Assembly: GCF_900156255.1 (NCBI RefSeq)
Contig: NZ_FTMK01000005.1
Coordinates: 102,027-166,026, forward strand
Direction of reading: 5' to 3'
DNA: 64,000 nucleotides
From: Paracoccus thiocyanatus
GTDB taxonomy: Bacteria > Pseudomonadota > Alphaproteobacteria > Rhodobacterales > Rhodobacteraceae
The translations under genes were made by a program, and so were the position numbers. Within the stretch, counting starts at the first letter, position 1. Every line of letters starts with the position of its first letter. The notes beneath the pieces were generated by a model, which was not told the origin of the DNA, did no database searches, and worked only from the letters and a program-made list of their open reading frames with translations. This document shows, piece by piece, positions 55,626-63,913 of the stretch.

Positions 55626-56932
55626 TGATCCCGACCGTCGACATCGCCACCCGCGTCTATAACCACAAGTGGAAGATCGACCCCATCGTCCGCTCGCTGA
55701 TCGACGACGATTTCTACAAGCTGCTGATGTGCCAGTCGGTGTTTCGCAACCGGCCCGACACGCAAGTCACCTTCAGCCTGATCAACCGCACCAGCCGCAT
55801 CCGCCTGGCCGAGCTGATCGACGAGGGAGAACTGCGCGAACAGCTAGACCATGTCCGCGGCCTGACGCTGACGCGGGGCGAAAGCACCTGGCTGCGCGGC
55901 AATACCTTTTACGGCAAGCGGCAGATGTTCCGCCCAGATTTCATGGAGTTCCTGGAAAACCTGCGCTTGCCCGCCTATCACCTGGAAAAGCGCGACGGGC
56001 AATATGAACTGACCTTTGAGGGGCGCTGGCCCGAGGTCATGCTGTGGGAAATCCCGGCCCTGGCGATCATCATGGAGTTGCGCAGCCGCGCCGTCCTGAA
56101 AGACATGGGCCGGTTCGAATTGCAGGTGCTTTACGCCCGCGCCATGGCCCGGCTTTGGGAAAAGATCGAGGAATTGCGCAAGCTTGGCCCCGACCTGCGC
56201 ATCGCCGATTTCGGCACAAGGCGGCGGCACAGCTTCCTGTGGCAAGATTGGTGCGTGCAGGCCATGGTCGAGGGCCTGGGCGACACCCGCTTCATCGGCA
56301 CTTCGAACTGCCTGATCGCCATGCGCCGCGATATCGAGGCCATCGGCACCAATGCCCACGAACTGCCCATGGTCTATGCCGCCCTGGCCGACAGCGACGA
56401 GGAACTGCGCCAGGCCCCCTACAAGGTGCTGGCCGATTGGCACGAGGAACATGACGGGATGCTGCGCATCATCCTGCCCGACACCTATGGCAGCGAGGGG
56501 TTTCTGGATCATGCGCCCGACTGGCTGGCGGGCTGGACCGGCATCCGCATCGACAGCGGCGATCCGGTCCAGGGCGCCGAGGCCGCGATACGCTGGTGGC
56601 AGGAGCGCGGCGAAGACCCGCGCGACAAGCTGATCATCTTTTCGGACGGGCTGGATGTCGAAAGGATCAAGGACCTGTTCCACCGCTTTCACGGCCGCGC
56701 CAAGATCAGCTTTGGCTGGGGCACGCTTCTGACCAATGATTTCCGCGGCCTGGTGCCGGGCGACGGCTTGGCGGCGTTCTCGCTGGTGTGCAAGGCGGTC
56801 GCGGCCGAGGGGCGGCCGACCGTCAAGCTGTCCGACAACCCGCAAAAGGCCACCGGCCCCGAGAACGAGATCGCGCGCTACAAGCGAGTCTTCGGCGTCG
56901 GCTGGCAAAAGCCCATGGCGGTGGTGGTCTGA
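55622..56932 (+). CDS. pncB: Nicotinate phosphoribosyltransferase
   Basis: Converts nicotinate and PRPP to nicotinate mononucleotide. The 436-residue protein shows [17 protein letters not shown] near the N terminus, the autophosphorylated-His region [24 protein letters not shown] and the PRPP-binding [16 protein letters not shown] with [12 protein letters not shown]. It is coupled to pncA by ATGA. The NAD synthase gene lies 1.4 kb beyond on the opposite strand, with a Hint-domain gene between. Confidence 0.96.
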   Translation: MMIPTVDIATRVYNHKWKIDPIVRSLIDDDFYKLLMCQSVFRNRPDTQVTFSLINRTSRIRLAELIDEGELREQLDHVRGLTLTRGESTWLRGNTFYGKRQMFRPDFMEFLENLRLPAYHLEKRDGQYELTFEGRWPEVMLWEIPALAIIMELRSRAVLKDMGRFELQVLYARAMARLWEKIEELRKLGPDLRIADFGTRRRHSFLWQDWCVQAMVEGLGDTRFIGTSNCLIAMRRDIEAIGTNAHELPMVYAALADSDEELRQAPYKVLADWHEEHDGMLRIILPDTYGSEGFLDHAPDWLAGWTGIRIDSGDPVQGAEAAIRWWQERGEDPRDKLIIFSDGLDVERIKDLFHRFHGRAKISFGWGTLLTNDFRGLVPGDGLAAFSLVCKAVAAEGRPTVKLSDNPQKATGPENEIARYKRVFGVGWQKPMAVVV

Positions 56933-56944
56933 CCCCCGGCCGCC

Positions 56945-58084
56945 CTAGCGCGCCACCGCCGACTGCAAGGCGCGGCGGTTGGCGGCATGGCGGCTGGCAA
57001 GCCTGCGGGTTTCGCGGCCCTTGCCCAGCGGGCGGGCCGGCCGGGGCGGATGCCCGGCCGCAAGCTGGGGGAAAAGCGCCGCGATTTCGGCCCGCGCCGC
57101 AGGGTCCAGCGACTTCCGCGCCTGCGCGCCGGTGAACAGCGATTCCGTCTGCGCCCCCTCCGACCAGATGATTTCATGCCGGTCAAAAAGCAGGTGGTAA
57201 TAGGTCAGCGCCCGCGGGCTGTCGACGATCTCGATCCCCTCGATCCCGGTCAGGTGCTTGGCGGCGACCAGCACCTCGGGCTCGCCGAACATGCGCCGGG
57301 CGATCTGCGAGGCGACAAGGACGCGATGCTGTTGCGAGACGTAAAGGTCGCGCCGGGGCAGGCCGGGGCCAAGCGCGCCCGCCCGGATGCGCACCGGCCG
57401 CAGCGTGGCGAACAGTCCCAGCAGGTCCGGGGCCAGGTGCTTGCGGCCGATCCAGCGCAAGGGCTGCGGCCCGTGGTCGCGGGTGATCACCATGTCGCCG
57501 ACCCGCAGGTCCTGGACGGCGACCTGGCCGCGTTCGGTCAGGATCAGCGTGTCCTGGCAAAAGCAGACGAAGGCCGGCGCATCCGCGGCGCCATAGCCGG
57601 CCAGCTCGAATTCGTTCCGGTCGGGGTCGACGACCCCGGTCAGCGTGATCGAGCGGATGGGCAGGCCGGTCAGCCCGGCGATTTCGCCGTTCGCGGCACC
57701 GGCGGGCGGTGGCGCCAGCGCCAGCGTCCCGTCCGTCGCCTGAAGCACGCGCAGCGCCACGCCCGTGGCCGTGCTGCCATCCGCATAGGTGACGGTGCCG
57801 CTGTAAATGACGCCGGAATCCAGGTGATAGACCGCGCCCTGATGCACGGCGTGTTCGGCCGCCGCCGGACCCGAGGCATTGTCAAAGGCGATGGCCCCGT
57901 CATCGTCGCCGTCATGCAGCACGACATCGTTGATGTCGCGGAAAAGCGGCGCTTCGGCGCTGCCGAAGGTGGTGCCGACCAGGTCGCCGGGCGCCTCGGC
58001 CCCCGGAACCGTTTCGTCTGGATCAAGGTCCAGATCGCTGCGCAAACCAAGATAGATCACGCGGATCGAAATGTCCGTCGGCAT
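56945..58084 (-). CDS. Hint-domain (Hedgehog/intein-like) protein
   Basis: A 379-residue protein. Residues 1-170 are unrecognised, with acidic Asp-rich stretches such as HDGDDDGAIAFDN that could bind calcium. A Hint domain begins at FVCFCQDTLILTERG; Cys174 aligns with the splicing/autoproteolysis nucleophile of CFxxGT motifs. It continues through VQDLRVGDMVITRDHGPQPL, LYVSQQHRVLV and YYHLLFDRHEIIWSEGAQTE. Such proteins are numerous in Rhodobacteraceae with no settled role; self-cleavage is possible. No signal peptide is seen. AAGGGG supports the start. Confidence 0.85.
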   Translation of the reverse strand: MPTDISIRVIYLGLRSDLDLDPDETVPGAEAPGDLVGTTFGSAEAPLFRDINDVVLHDGDDDGAIAFDNASGPAAAEHAVHQGAVYHLDSGVIYSGTVTYADGSTATGVALRVLQATDGTLALAPPPAGAANGEIAGLTGLPIRSITLTGVVDPDRNEFELAGYGAADAPAFVCFCQDTLILTERGQVAVQDLRVGDMVITRDHGPQPLRWIGRKHLAPDLLGLFATLRPVRIRAGALGPGLPRRDLYVSQQHRVLVASQIARRMFGEPEVLVAAKHLTGIEGIEIVDSPRALTYYHLLFDRHEIIWSEGAQTESLFTGAQARKSLDPAARAEIAALFPQLAAGHPPRPARPLGKGRETRRLASRHAANRRALQSAVAR

Positions 58085-58212
58085 GGCAACCCCTTACTCG
58101 TCAAAGCGCCCGAACTGGGCGCAACGGCAAAAACACCGCCCCGACCAGAAGGGACCGCGCAAGGCGCGGGCCATGGGGCGAATGAAGCCAGAGTAAACGG
58201 TTCAGATCAGAA

Positions 58213-58261
58213 CGATAAACCTATCGAATGGGACAGGTCTGCGGGATAGCCAGATTTATCC
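58213..58261. promoter_or_regulatory. Two GATA/TATC inverted repeats upstream of the Hint gene
   Basis: CGATA-AACC-TATCG (58213-58226) and GGATA-GCCAGATT-TATCC (58244-58261) lie in an AT-rich patch 130-177 bp upstream of the Hint gene. They may be a paired operator; on the plus strand the second is followed by TTTTTATT and could act as a weak terminator. Confidence 0.35.
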
Positions 58262-58333
58262 TTTTTATTGCAGAGGTTTGCCTTTCCGCGGACGCCGGGG
58301 GACGCCGATTTCGGCCCTCCCGCCGCGCGGGTG

Positions 58334-60004
58334 CTAAAGCCGGTCGCGCCAACGGTTGACCAGCGGATAGCGCCGATCCAGCCAGAAAGCCTTGGTCGAG
58401 ATGCGCGGCCCCGGCGCGGCCTGGTAACGCTTCCATTCGCTGCCATAAAGCAGCGCCTCGACCTTTCTGACGGTTTCGGGCTCGAAGCCCTGGGCGACAA
58501 GATCCTTGAGCGCCAGATCCTTTTCGATCAACCCTTCAAGGATGGCGTCCAGCACCTCATAGGGCGGCAGGCTGTCCTGATCCTTCTGGTCGGGGCGCAG
58601 TTCGGCCGAGGGCGGTTTGGAAATGATCTGCGGCGGGATCACCTCGCCCGCGCGGCCGGCCATCCAGTCGCGGTGGTTTTCATTGCGCCAGCGGCAGGTC
58701 TGGAACACGCGGGTCTTGTAAAGATCCTTGATCGGATTGTAGCCCCCGGCCATGTCGCCATAGATCGTGGCATAGCCGACCGCGACTTCGGACTTGTTGC
58801 CGGTGGTCAAAAGCAGCTCGCCGAACTTGTTGGACAGCGCCATCAGCATCACGCCGCGCAGGCGGGACTGGATGTTTTCCTCGGTGATGTCGGGCTGGGT
58901 GCCCGCCATCAGATGCGCCAGGGCCGCGCCCACCGCGTCGCGGGCGGCTTCGATCTGCACGCTGTCCAGCCGCGTGCCCAGCCGTCCGGCGCAATCGGCG
59001 GCGTCGTCAAGGCTGGCCTGCGAGGTGTATTCGCTGGGCAGCATGACGCAGCGGACGTTTTCGGGACCAAGCGCATCGCTGGCGATCGCCGCGACCAGCG
59101 CCGAATCGATGCCGCCCGACAATCCCAGCACCGCCTTGCCAAAGCCGGATTTGCGCATGTAGTCGCGCAGCCCCAGCGTCATGGCGCGATAATCCTGTTC
59201 CCATTCGTCGGGCTGGTGGTCCATCCGCCCCGGCACCGCGCGCCAGCCGGCCGGCGTGCGGGCGAAATCGACATGCGCCAGCATCTCGTCGAAGGGGGCC
59301 AGTTGCATGACCTTGACCGCGCCGCCGTCCTCGCCGGGGTTCAGCACGAAGCTGGCGCCGTCATAGACCTGGTCGTCCTGCCCGCCGACCGAGTTCAGGT
59401 AGATCAGGGGCAAGCCGGTCTCGACCACGCGGGCGACCATATGGCCCATGCGCAGGTCCAGCTTGCCCCGGTGATAGGGGCTGCCATTGGGGACCAGCAG
59501 CATCTCGGCCCCGGTCTCGGCCAGGGTCTCGGCCACCTCGGGCCACCAGGCGTCCTCGCAGATCGGGCTGCCGATGCGCAGCCCGTCCAGGCTGTAGGGG
59601 CCGCAGATCGGTCCCACGTTGAACAGCCGCCATTCGTCGAAAAGCTGCTTGTGCGGCAATTCGTGCTTGAGCACCCGCGCCACCACCTTGCCGCCGCTGA
59701 GAATCCAATAGGCGTTGTAAAGCCGGTCCCCTTCGGCATGGGGGCCGCCGATGCCGATGGCGGGGCCGTCGGCGCAATCGCGCGCCAGTTCGAGGATTCG
59801 CTCCATCGCGTCCGCGGTGAAGCCGGGCTTCAGCACCAGGTCCTGGGTCTGGTAGCCGGTGATGAACATCTCGGGCAGGGCCAGCAGGTTGGCGCCCGCT
59901 TCGCGCGCCCTGGCCCATGCCTCGCGCGCCTGGGCGGCATTGCCGGGCAGGTCGCCGACGGTCGGGTTCATCTGCCCCAGGGTGATGCGGAACGTGTCGG
60001 TCAT
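58334..60004 (-). CDS. nadE: Glutamine-dependent NAD synthetase
   Basis: Amidates nicotinate adenine dinucleotide to NAD. The 556-residue protein has an N-terminal nitrilase-type glutaminase domain (Glu in ALPEMFITGYQ, Lys in KHELPHKQLFDE, nucleophile Cys in SPICEDAWWPE). The C-terminal synthetase has the pyrophosphate loop VLGLSGGIDSALVAAIA and LLTTGNKSEVAVGYATIYGD. AAAGGAAA precedes the start. The much longer open frame upstream is antisense to the MORN gene and not part of it. With pncAB it completes most of the nicotinamide-to-NAD route; nadD is not here. Confidence 0.96.
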   Translation of the reverse strand: MTDTFRITLGQMNPTVGDLPGNAAQAREAWARAREAGANLLALPEMFITGYQTQDLVLKPGFTADAMERILELARDCADGPAIGIGGPHAEGDRLYNAYWILSGGKVVARVLKHELPHKQLFDEWRLFNVGPICGPYSLDGLRIGSPICEDAWWPEVAETLAETGAEMLLVPNGSPYHRGKLDLRMGHMVARVVETGLPLIYLNSVGGQDDQVYDGASFVLNPGEDGGAVKVMQLAPFDEMLAHVDFARTPAGWRAVPGRMDHQPDEWEQDYRAMTLGLRDYMRKSGFGKAVLGLSGGIDSALVAAIASDALGPENVRCVMLPSEYTSQASLDDAADCAGRLGTRLDSVQIEAARDAVGAALAHLMAGTQPDITEENIQSRLRGVMLMALSNKFGELLLTTGNKSEVAVGYATIYGDMAGGYNPIKDLYKTRVFQTCRWRNENHRDWMAGRAGEVIPPQIISKPPSAELRPDQKDQDSLPPYEVLDAILEGLIEKDLALKDLVAQGFEPETVRKVEALLYGSEWKRYQAAPGPRISTKAFWLDRRYPLVNRWRDRL

Positions 60005-60136
60005 GGCGTTTCCTTTACCCGTGTCTTGCCCTGTTGATAGGTCAGCGCGCGGCAAAGGAAAAGTCGGGCTTTGCGCCGGCGCGCCCCTTGCGATAAACCG
60101 ATGCCAAAAGCAGCAACAAGGCGGAGTGCAGCACCC

Positions 60137-61594
60137 ATGAAGGCAGCCCTTGTCGCCTGTGCGATCATCATGGCCGGCACGGGCGCGGCCGGCGCGCAGG
60201 CGGTCATCACCAAGCAATATGACGATGGCGGCGTCTACGAGGGCACGTTCCGCAACGGCAAGCAGCATGGCCGCGGCACCTACAGGCTGCCGTCCGGCTA
60301 TGAATATGACGGCGACTGGGTCGAGGGCGAGATCCTGGGCCAGGGCGTGGCGAAATTCCCCAACGGCTCGGTCTACGAGGGGGCCTTTGCCGGCGGCAAG
60401 CCGCATGGCAAGGGCAAGATCACCTATGCCGACGGTGGCAGCTACGAGGGCGACTGGCAGGACGGCCAGATCCTGGGGCAGGGGGTGGCGCGCTATGCCA
60501 ACGGCTCGGTCTACGAGGGCGGCTTTCTGAACGCGCTGCATGACGGCAAGGGGGTGCTGACCCAGCCCAACGGCTATCGCTACGAAGGCGACTGGAAACA
60601 GGGCGTCAAGGACGGGCTGGGCAAGATCACCTATCCCGACGGCGCAAGCTACGAAGGCGAGATGCGGGCCAACCAGCGTTCCGGCCAGGGCAAGCTGACC
60701 ATGCCGGACGGGCTGGCCTATGAGGGCGGCTGGTCGGCGGGGCAGATGGCCGGGCAGGGCCGGCTGACCCAGCCCTCGGGCGATGCCTATGAGGGGCGGT
60801 TCGCCAATGGCAAGCGCGAGGGCAAGGGCGTCGCCACCTATGCCAACGGCGACCGCTACGAGGGCGATTTCCGCGCCGACAAGCGCTGGGGCGCGGGCAC
60901 CTTCACCGGCACCGACGGCTATGTCTATACCGGCGACTGGGCCGAGGGCCGGATGGAGGGGCTGGGCCGCATCACCTATCCCGACGGCTCGGTCTATGAA
61001 GGGGCGCTGATGGCCGACCTGCCGCATGGCCGCGGCCTTATCACCTATCCCGACGGCGCCAGCTATGACGGCGAATGGGTCGCGGGCGTGATCGAGGGGC
61101 AGGGCGTCGCCAAATACGCCAACGGCCTGGTCTACGAAGGCGGCTTCAAGCGCGGCCGCAACGAGGGGCAGGGCCGGATGACCTATCCCGACGGCTATGT
61201 CTATAACGGCGCCTGGCGCGACGGGCAGCGCCACGGGCAGGGGCAGGCGACTTATCCCGACGGCACCACCTATGACGGTTCCTTCGTGGACGGGCTGCGC
61301 CATGGCAAGGGCCGGCTGATCGCCCCGGACGGTTTCCGCTATGAAGGAAGCTGGAAAGAGGGCGAGATCGACGGCGAGGGCATCGCGACCTATGCCAATG
61401 GCGATGTCTATACCGGCCATTTCGTCGCCGGAAAGCGCCAGGGCGCGGGGGTGATGCGCTATGCCACCGGCCAGGTCGCCGAGGGCGAATGGGAGGACAA
61501 CCGCTTGGCCGTCCCCGCCGAGGGTGCGACAGTGCCCGATGGCGCCGAGACCCCCGAAGGTGTGGTGCCGGACGAGCCTGCCGTGGCAGAATAG
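60137..61594 (+). CDS. Exported MORN-repeat protein (19 repeats)
   Basis: A 485-residue protein with a signal peptide (MKAALVACAIIMAGTGAAGA, likely cleavage near GAQA). It consists almost entirely of 23-residue MORN repeats; I count 19 YxG-type units, from GGVYEGTFRNGKQHGRG to GQVAEGEWEDN. A ~30-residue Pro/Ala/acidic tail ends it. MORN repeats form an extended beta sheet used in membrane or protein binding; the bacterial function is mostly unknown. ATGs at 60071 and 60101 are possible starts, but 60137 begins the signal peptide. It is divergent from nadE. Confidence 0.88.
   Translation: MKAALVACAIIMAGTGAAGAQAVITKQYDDGGVYEGTFRNGKQHGRGTYRLPSGYEYDGDWVEGEILGQGVAKFPNGSVYEGAFAGGKPHGKGKITYADGGSYEGDWQDGQILGQGVARYANGSVYEGGFLNALHDGKGVLTQPNGYRYEGDWKQGVKDGLGKITYPDGASYEGEMRANQRSGQGKLTMPDGLAYEGGWSAGQMAGQGRLTQPSGDAYEGRFANGKREGKGVATYANGDRYEGDFRADKRWGAGTFTGTDGYVYTGDWAEGRMEGLGRITYPDGSVYEGALMADLPHGRGLITYPDGASYDGEWVAGVIEGQGVAKYANGLVYEGGFKRGRNEGQGRMTYPDGYVYNGAWRDGQRHGQGQATYPDGTTYDGSFVDGLRHGKGRLIAPDGFRYEGSWKEGEIDGEGIATYANGDVYTGHFVAGKRQGAGVMRYATGQVAEGEWEDNRLAVPAEGATVPDGAETPEGVVPDEPAVAE
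60200..61495 (+). repeat. 69-bp tandem coding repeat of the MORN gene
   Basis: About 19 diverged copies of a 69-bp unit with recurring GGCxxCTATGAGGG-like codons. Stop codons are scarce on the opposite strand as well, producing a very long antisense open frame. Confidence 0.7.
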
Positions 61595-61595
61595 G

Positions 61596-61850
61596 CTAGG
61601 GTTCGGGGCGGCCGTCCGCCGCGGCCTTGTTCGCGTCTGATGCGGCGGGCGGCTCCCGCCATGATCTGTCATCGCAGGGTCGGTCGAACCAGGCACGGTT
61701 TTTCAGTGCCGGATTGTCGAGGTTTCGCCATTCGCAGGGCGGCAGGAGCGACGGGTATTTCTGGCCATCGAGCAGAAAAACAGCACCAAGGAGGCCGGTG
61801 TAATAGCCGTTGCAGCGCCGGACGTATTGGTCTGTCAGCCCTGCCTGCAT
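61596..61850 (-). CDS. Small hypothetical protein
   Basis: An 84-residue frame with lower GC and a more mixed composition than its neighbours. Segments include GLTDQYVRRCNGYYTGLLGA and LPPCEWRNLDNPALKNR, with three cysteines. The C-x-GYxxG pattern is reminiscent of Rap1a/Tai-type small proteins, but I would not assign it. The frame is open further upstream (to 61903) without a start codon. A 19-codon frame starting ATG at 61909, with GGGAG upstream, ends TGATG on this start. So it is either coupled to a leader or frameshifted. Convergent with the MORN gene, one base apart. Confidence 0.5.
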   Translation of the reverse strand: MQAGLTDQYVRRCNGYYTGLLGAVFLLDGQKYPSLLPPCEWRNLDNPALKNRAWFDRPCDDRSWREPPAASDANKAAADGRPEP

Positions 61851-61964
61851 CAGGGCCAGCCGGATCGGAATGCCCTTGCGCGATAAGCGTCTGTATGGAT
61901 CATGGTCATGCCAGAGAACTCCCGTGTCGCCGGGGATACTCCAACAGAAACTGCCAAGATTCGG

Positions 61965-62858
61965 TTAACCGGGCGCGCGTCGCGGCGTCGCACCCTGCAC
62001 CGGCACCCCCACCGTCTCGGGCCAATGCGCGAATGGCAGCACCCGGCCGTTGCGGCGGCTTTCAGCCACGCGGTCCAGGTCCACCTCGGCCTTGACCCAG
62101 CCCGGCACGTCCATCAGCCCCTCGGCCATGACGCCGCTTTCCGGCCACAGCCCGTCGGGGGGCGCATAGATCGCCGCGGCGCCACGGTTTTCATCCACCG
62201 CGGGGCACCAATCCACATCGCCCACGGTCGGCGCCTGCACCACGACGCATTGGCTTTCCAGCGCGCGGGCCATGGCGCCGATGCGGACCCGGTTGAACCC
62301 CGCCACCGTGTCGGTGCACGAAGGCACCAGCACCACCTCGACCCCTGCCTCGGCCAGCGCGCGGCCCAGCAGCGGAAACTCGCTGTCATAGCAGATCAGC
62401 ACGCCCAGCCGCCCGACCGCGGTGTCAAAGACCCGCAGGCCGGGGGCGCCGACCACGTCCCAATCCTCGCGCTCGAACCGGGTCATGACCTGCTTGTCCT
62501 GATGGCCGATCCGCCCCTGCGGCCCGAACAGCGCAGCGCGGTTGACCGGGCGCGGCCCGATGAAATGCGGCCCCGATGCGGCCAGGATATGCAGCCCATG
62601 CCGCGCCGCCAACTCGCCGTGCAGCGCATCGCGCGCGGCCTCGTGGCGGGCGACCTCGTGCAGCGATGCCTCCAGATCGCCCGCGACCTTAGGCCCGCCC
62701 AGCGAGGCCAGTTCCATCGCGCCATATTCGGGAAAGACCAGCAGGTCGCAATCGGCGGCCTCTTCGACCCAGGCGGCGAGCTTGGCGCGGTAAGCGTCCA
62801 GATCCTCCAACCAGTCCAGCGGATAGGCGGCAGCGGCGATTTTCACGATCCGGCTCAC
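61965..62858 (-). CDS. Carbon-nitrogen hydrolase (nitrilase superfamily)
   Basis: A 297-residue nitrilase-fold amidohydrolase. The catalytic triad is visible: Glu in VFPEYGAMELASLGG, Lys in IGHQDKQVMTRFERE, and Cys in LICYDSEFPLLGRALAEAG. The substrate (amide, nitrile or carbamoyl compound) is unknown. Its start overlaps the stop of the GNAT gene (ATGA), and the two often occur as fused or adjacent partners in proteobacteria. Confidence 0.9.
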   Translation of the reverse strand: MSRIVKIAAAAYPLDWLEDLDAYRAKLAAWVEEAADCDLLVFPEYGAMELASLGGPKVAGDLEASLHEVARHEAARDALHGELAARHGLHILAASGPHFIGPRPVNRAALFGPQGRIGHQDKQVMTRFEREDWDVVGAPGLRVFDTAVGRLGVLICYDSEFPLLGRALAEAGVEVVLVPSCTDTVAGFNRVRIGAMARALESQCVVVQAPTVGDVDWCPAVDENRGAAAIYAPPDGLWPESGVMAEGLMDVPGWVKAEVDLDRVAESRRNGRVLPFAHWPETVGVPVQGATPRRAPG

Positions 62859-63436
62859 AGGGTTTTCATCCAGAATTGCAGGGGTTTGCGGGATGGTTCG
62901 GTCTTACCGATGTCCTTCCACTCGAAGCCTGCGACCACGCCCGGCAAGGGCGCATAGCCGCGTTTCTGCCAGAACCCGTCCAGCGGGCGATAGCCTTGGG
63001 GCCGCAGCGGGTGGTCCTGGGGGCGGATCACGCTGCAAAAGGCGCTGTAGCGGCGGCCAAGCGCCCGGCCCTGAACCTCGCGCCCGTCGAAGAAGGCGTG
63101 GCCCAGGCCGCGGCCGCGATATTCGGGCAGCAGCACCGATTCGGCGCAATAGAAGATCTCGTCCAGCCGCTCGGGCCGGTCGGCGAAAGCGGCGGCGAAA
63201 TCGCCGGCATGGTCCTCCATCGGCGCGCCGGTTGCGGCGCCGACCATGCGGTCGCCGTCCCAGGCCGCGACCACCACCGCGCCGGGCGACTGATAGGCCC
63301 GCAGGTAATCGCGCTCATAATCCAGGTCGCCGTCATAGAGATAGGGCCAGTCGCGGAACACCGCGATGCGCAGCCGCGCCAGGTCGTCCAGCACGGCGGC
63401 GACCGCATCCCCGGTCAGGCTTTCGGTGCGGATCAC
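62855..63436 (-). CDS. GNAT family N-acetyltransferase
   Basis: A 193-residue acetyltransferase-fold protein. The acetyl-CoA loop appears as LPEYRGRGLGHAFFDGRE (R/Q-x-x-G-x-G/A). Preceding strands AVVVAAWDGDRMVGAATGAP are typical. The substrate is unknown. It overlaps both neighbours by ATGA (NTF2-like gene upstream, nitrilase downstream), so the three genes are one translationally coupled operon. Confidence 0.87.
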   Translation of the reverse strand: MIRTESLTGDAVAAVLDDLARLRIAVFRDWPYLYDGDLDYERDYLRAYQSPGAVVVAAWDGDRMVGAATGAPMEDHAGDFAAAFADRPERLDEIFYCAESVLLPEYRGRGLGHAFFDGREVQGRALGRRYSAFCSVIRPQDHPLRPQGYRPLDGFWQKRGYAPLPGVVAGFEWKDIGKTEPSRKPLQFWMKTL

Positions 63437-63834
63437 GCCCCGACCTGTCGCGTCCAGTCGGCCAGGTTGTAATAGGTCGTCACCCGCGCGATCTTGCCGT
63501 CGCGGATGGCGAAAAACGCCCCGGCCGGCAGGACATAGGTCTGGCCCTGCGCCTCGGGCAGGCCCTCGTCGGTGGCCAGATAGCTGCCGTTGACCACGAA
63601 TTCCGCCGCCGCCCGGTCGCCGGCATCGCTGGCCATGATCACCATGTCGGTCAGCTTTTCCCGGTAGCTGCGGGTCATGTGGGCGTTGAATTCCGCGAAT
63701 GCCGCCTTGCCGCGCCGGATCGGGCCCTGGTTCACGTGGTGTTCCACATCATCATGCAGATAGCCCAGCATCTCGTCGGTGCGGCCGGCATTGAAGGCGT
63801 CGTAATAGGCGGCGATCAGGGTCTTGGTATCCAT
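63433..63834 (-). CDS. NTF2-like / SnoaL-type protein
   Basis: A 133-residue NTF2-fold protein, starting MDTKTLIAAYYDAFNAGRTD. It shows the ketosteroid-isomerase-like pattern: a helix, then LHDDVEHHVNQG, IRRGKAAFAEF, and the C-terminal strands YVLPAGAFFAIRDGKIARVTTYYN. No catalytic function can be assigned; relatives include isomerases, hydrolases and ligand-binding proteins. AAGGAGG supports 63834 over an upstream ATG at 63885. It is the first gene of the run with the GNAT and nitrilase genes. Confidence 0.87.
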   Translation of the reverse strand: MDTKTLIAAYYDAFNAGRTDEMLGYLHDDVEHHVNQGPIRRGKAAFAEFNAHMTRSYREKLTDMVIMASDAGDRAAAEFVVNGSYLATDEGLPEAQGQTYVLPAGAFFAIRDGKIARVTTYYNLADWTRQVGA

Positions 63835-63913
63835 CGGAACCTCCTTGGTTTTGTTCCATCTAGCGCGGGGCGGGGGCCACGTCACCTGCGCCCTTTGGTG
63901 GAGCCCCCCTCGC

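Noticed and set aside
58304..58315. GCCGA-TT-TCGGC palindrome 3' of nadE as a terminator
   Set aside because: Two-base loop and no T tract on either strand.
58334..61696. Minus-strand open frame of more than 1,100 codons covering nadE and the MORN gene
   Set aside because: Only the nadE part is a recognisable protein. The rest is antisense to the 69-bp MORN repeat, which lacks stops in that frame; the periodic peptide it would encode is a by-product.
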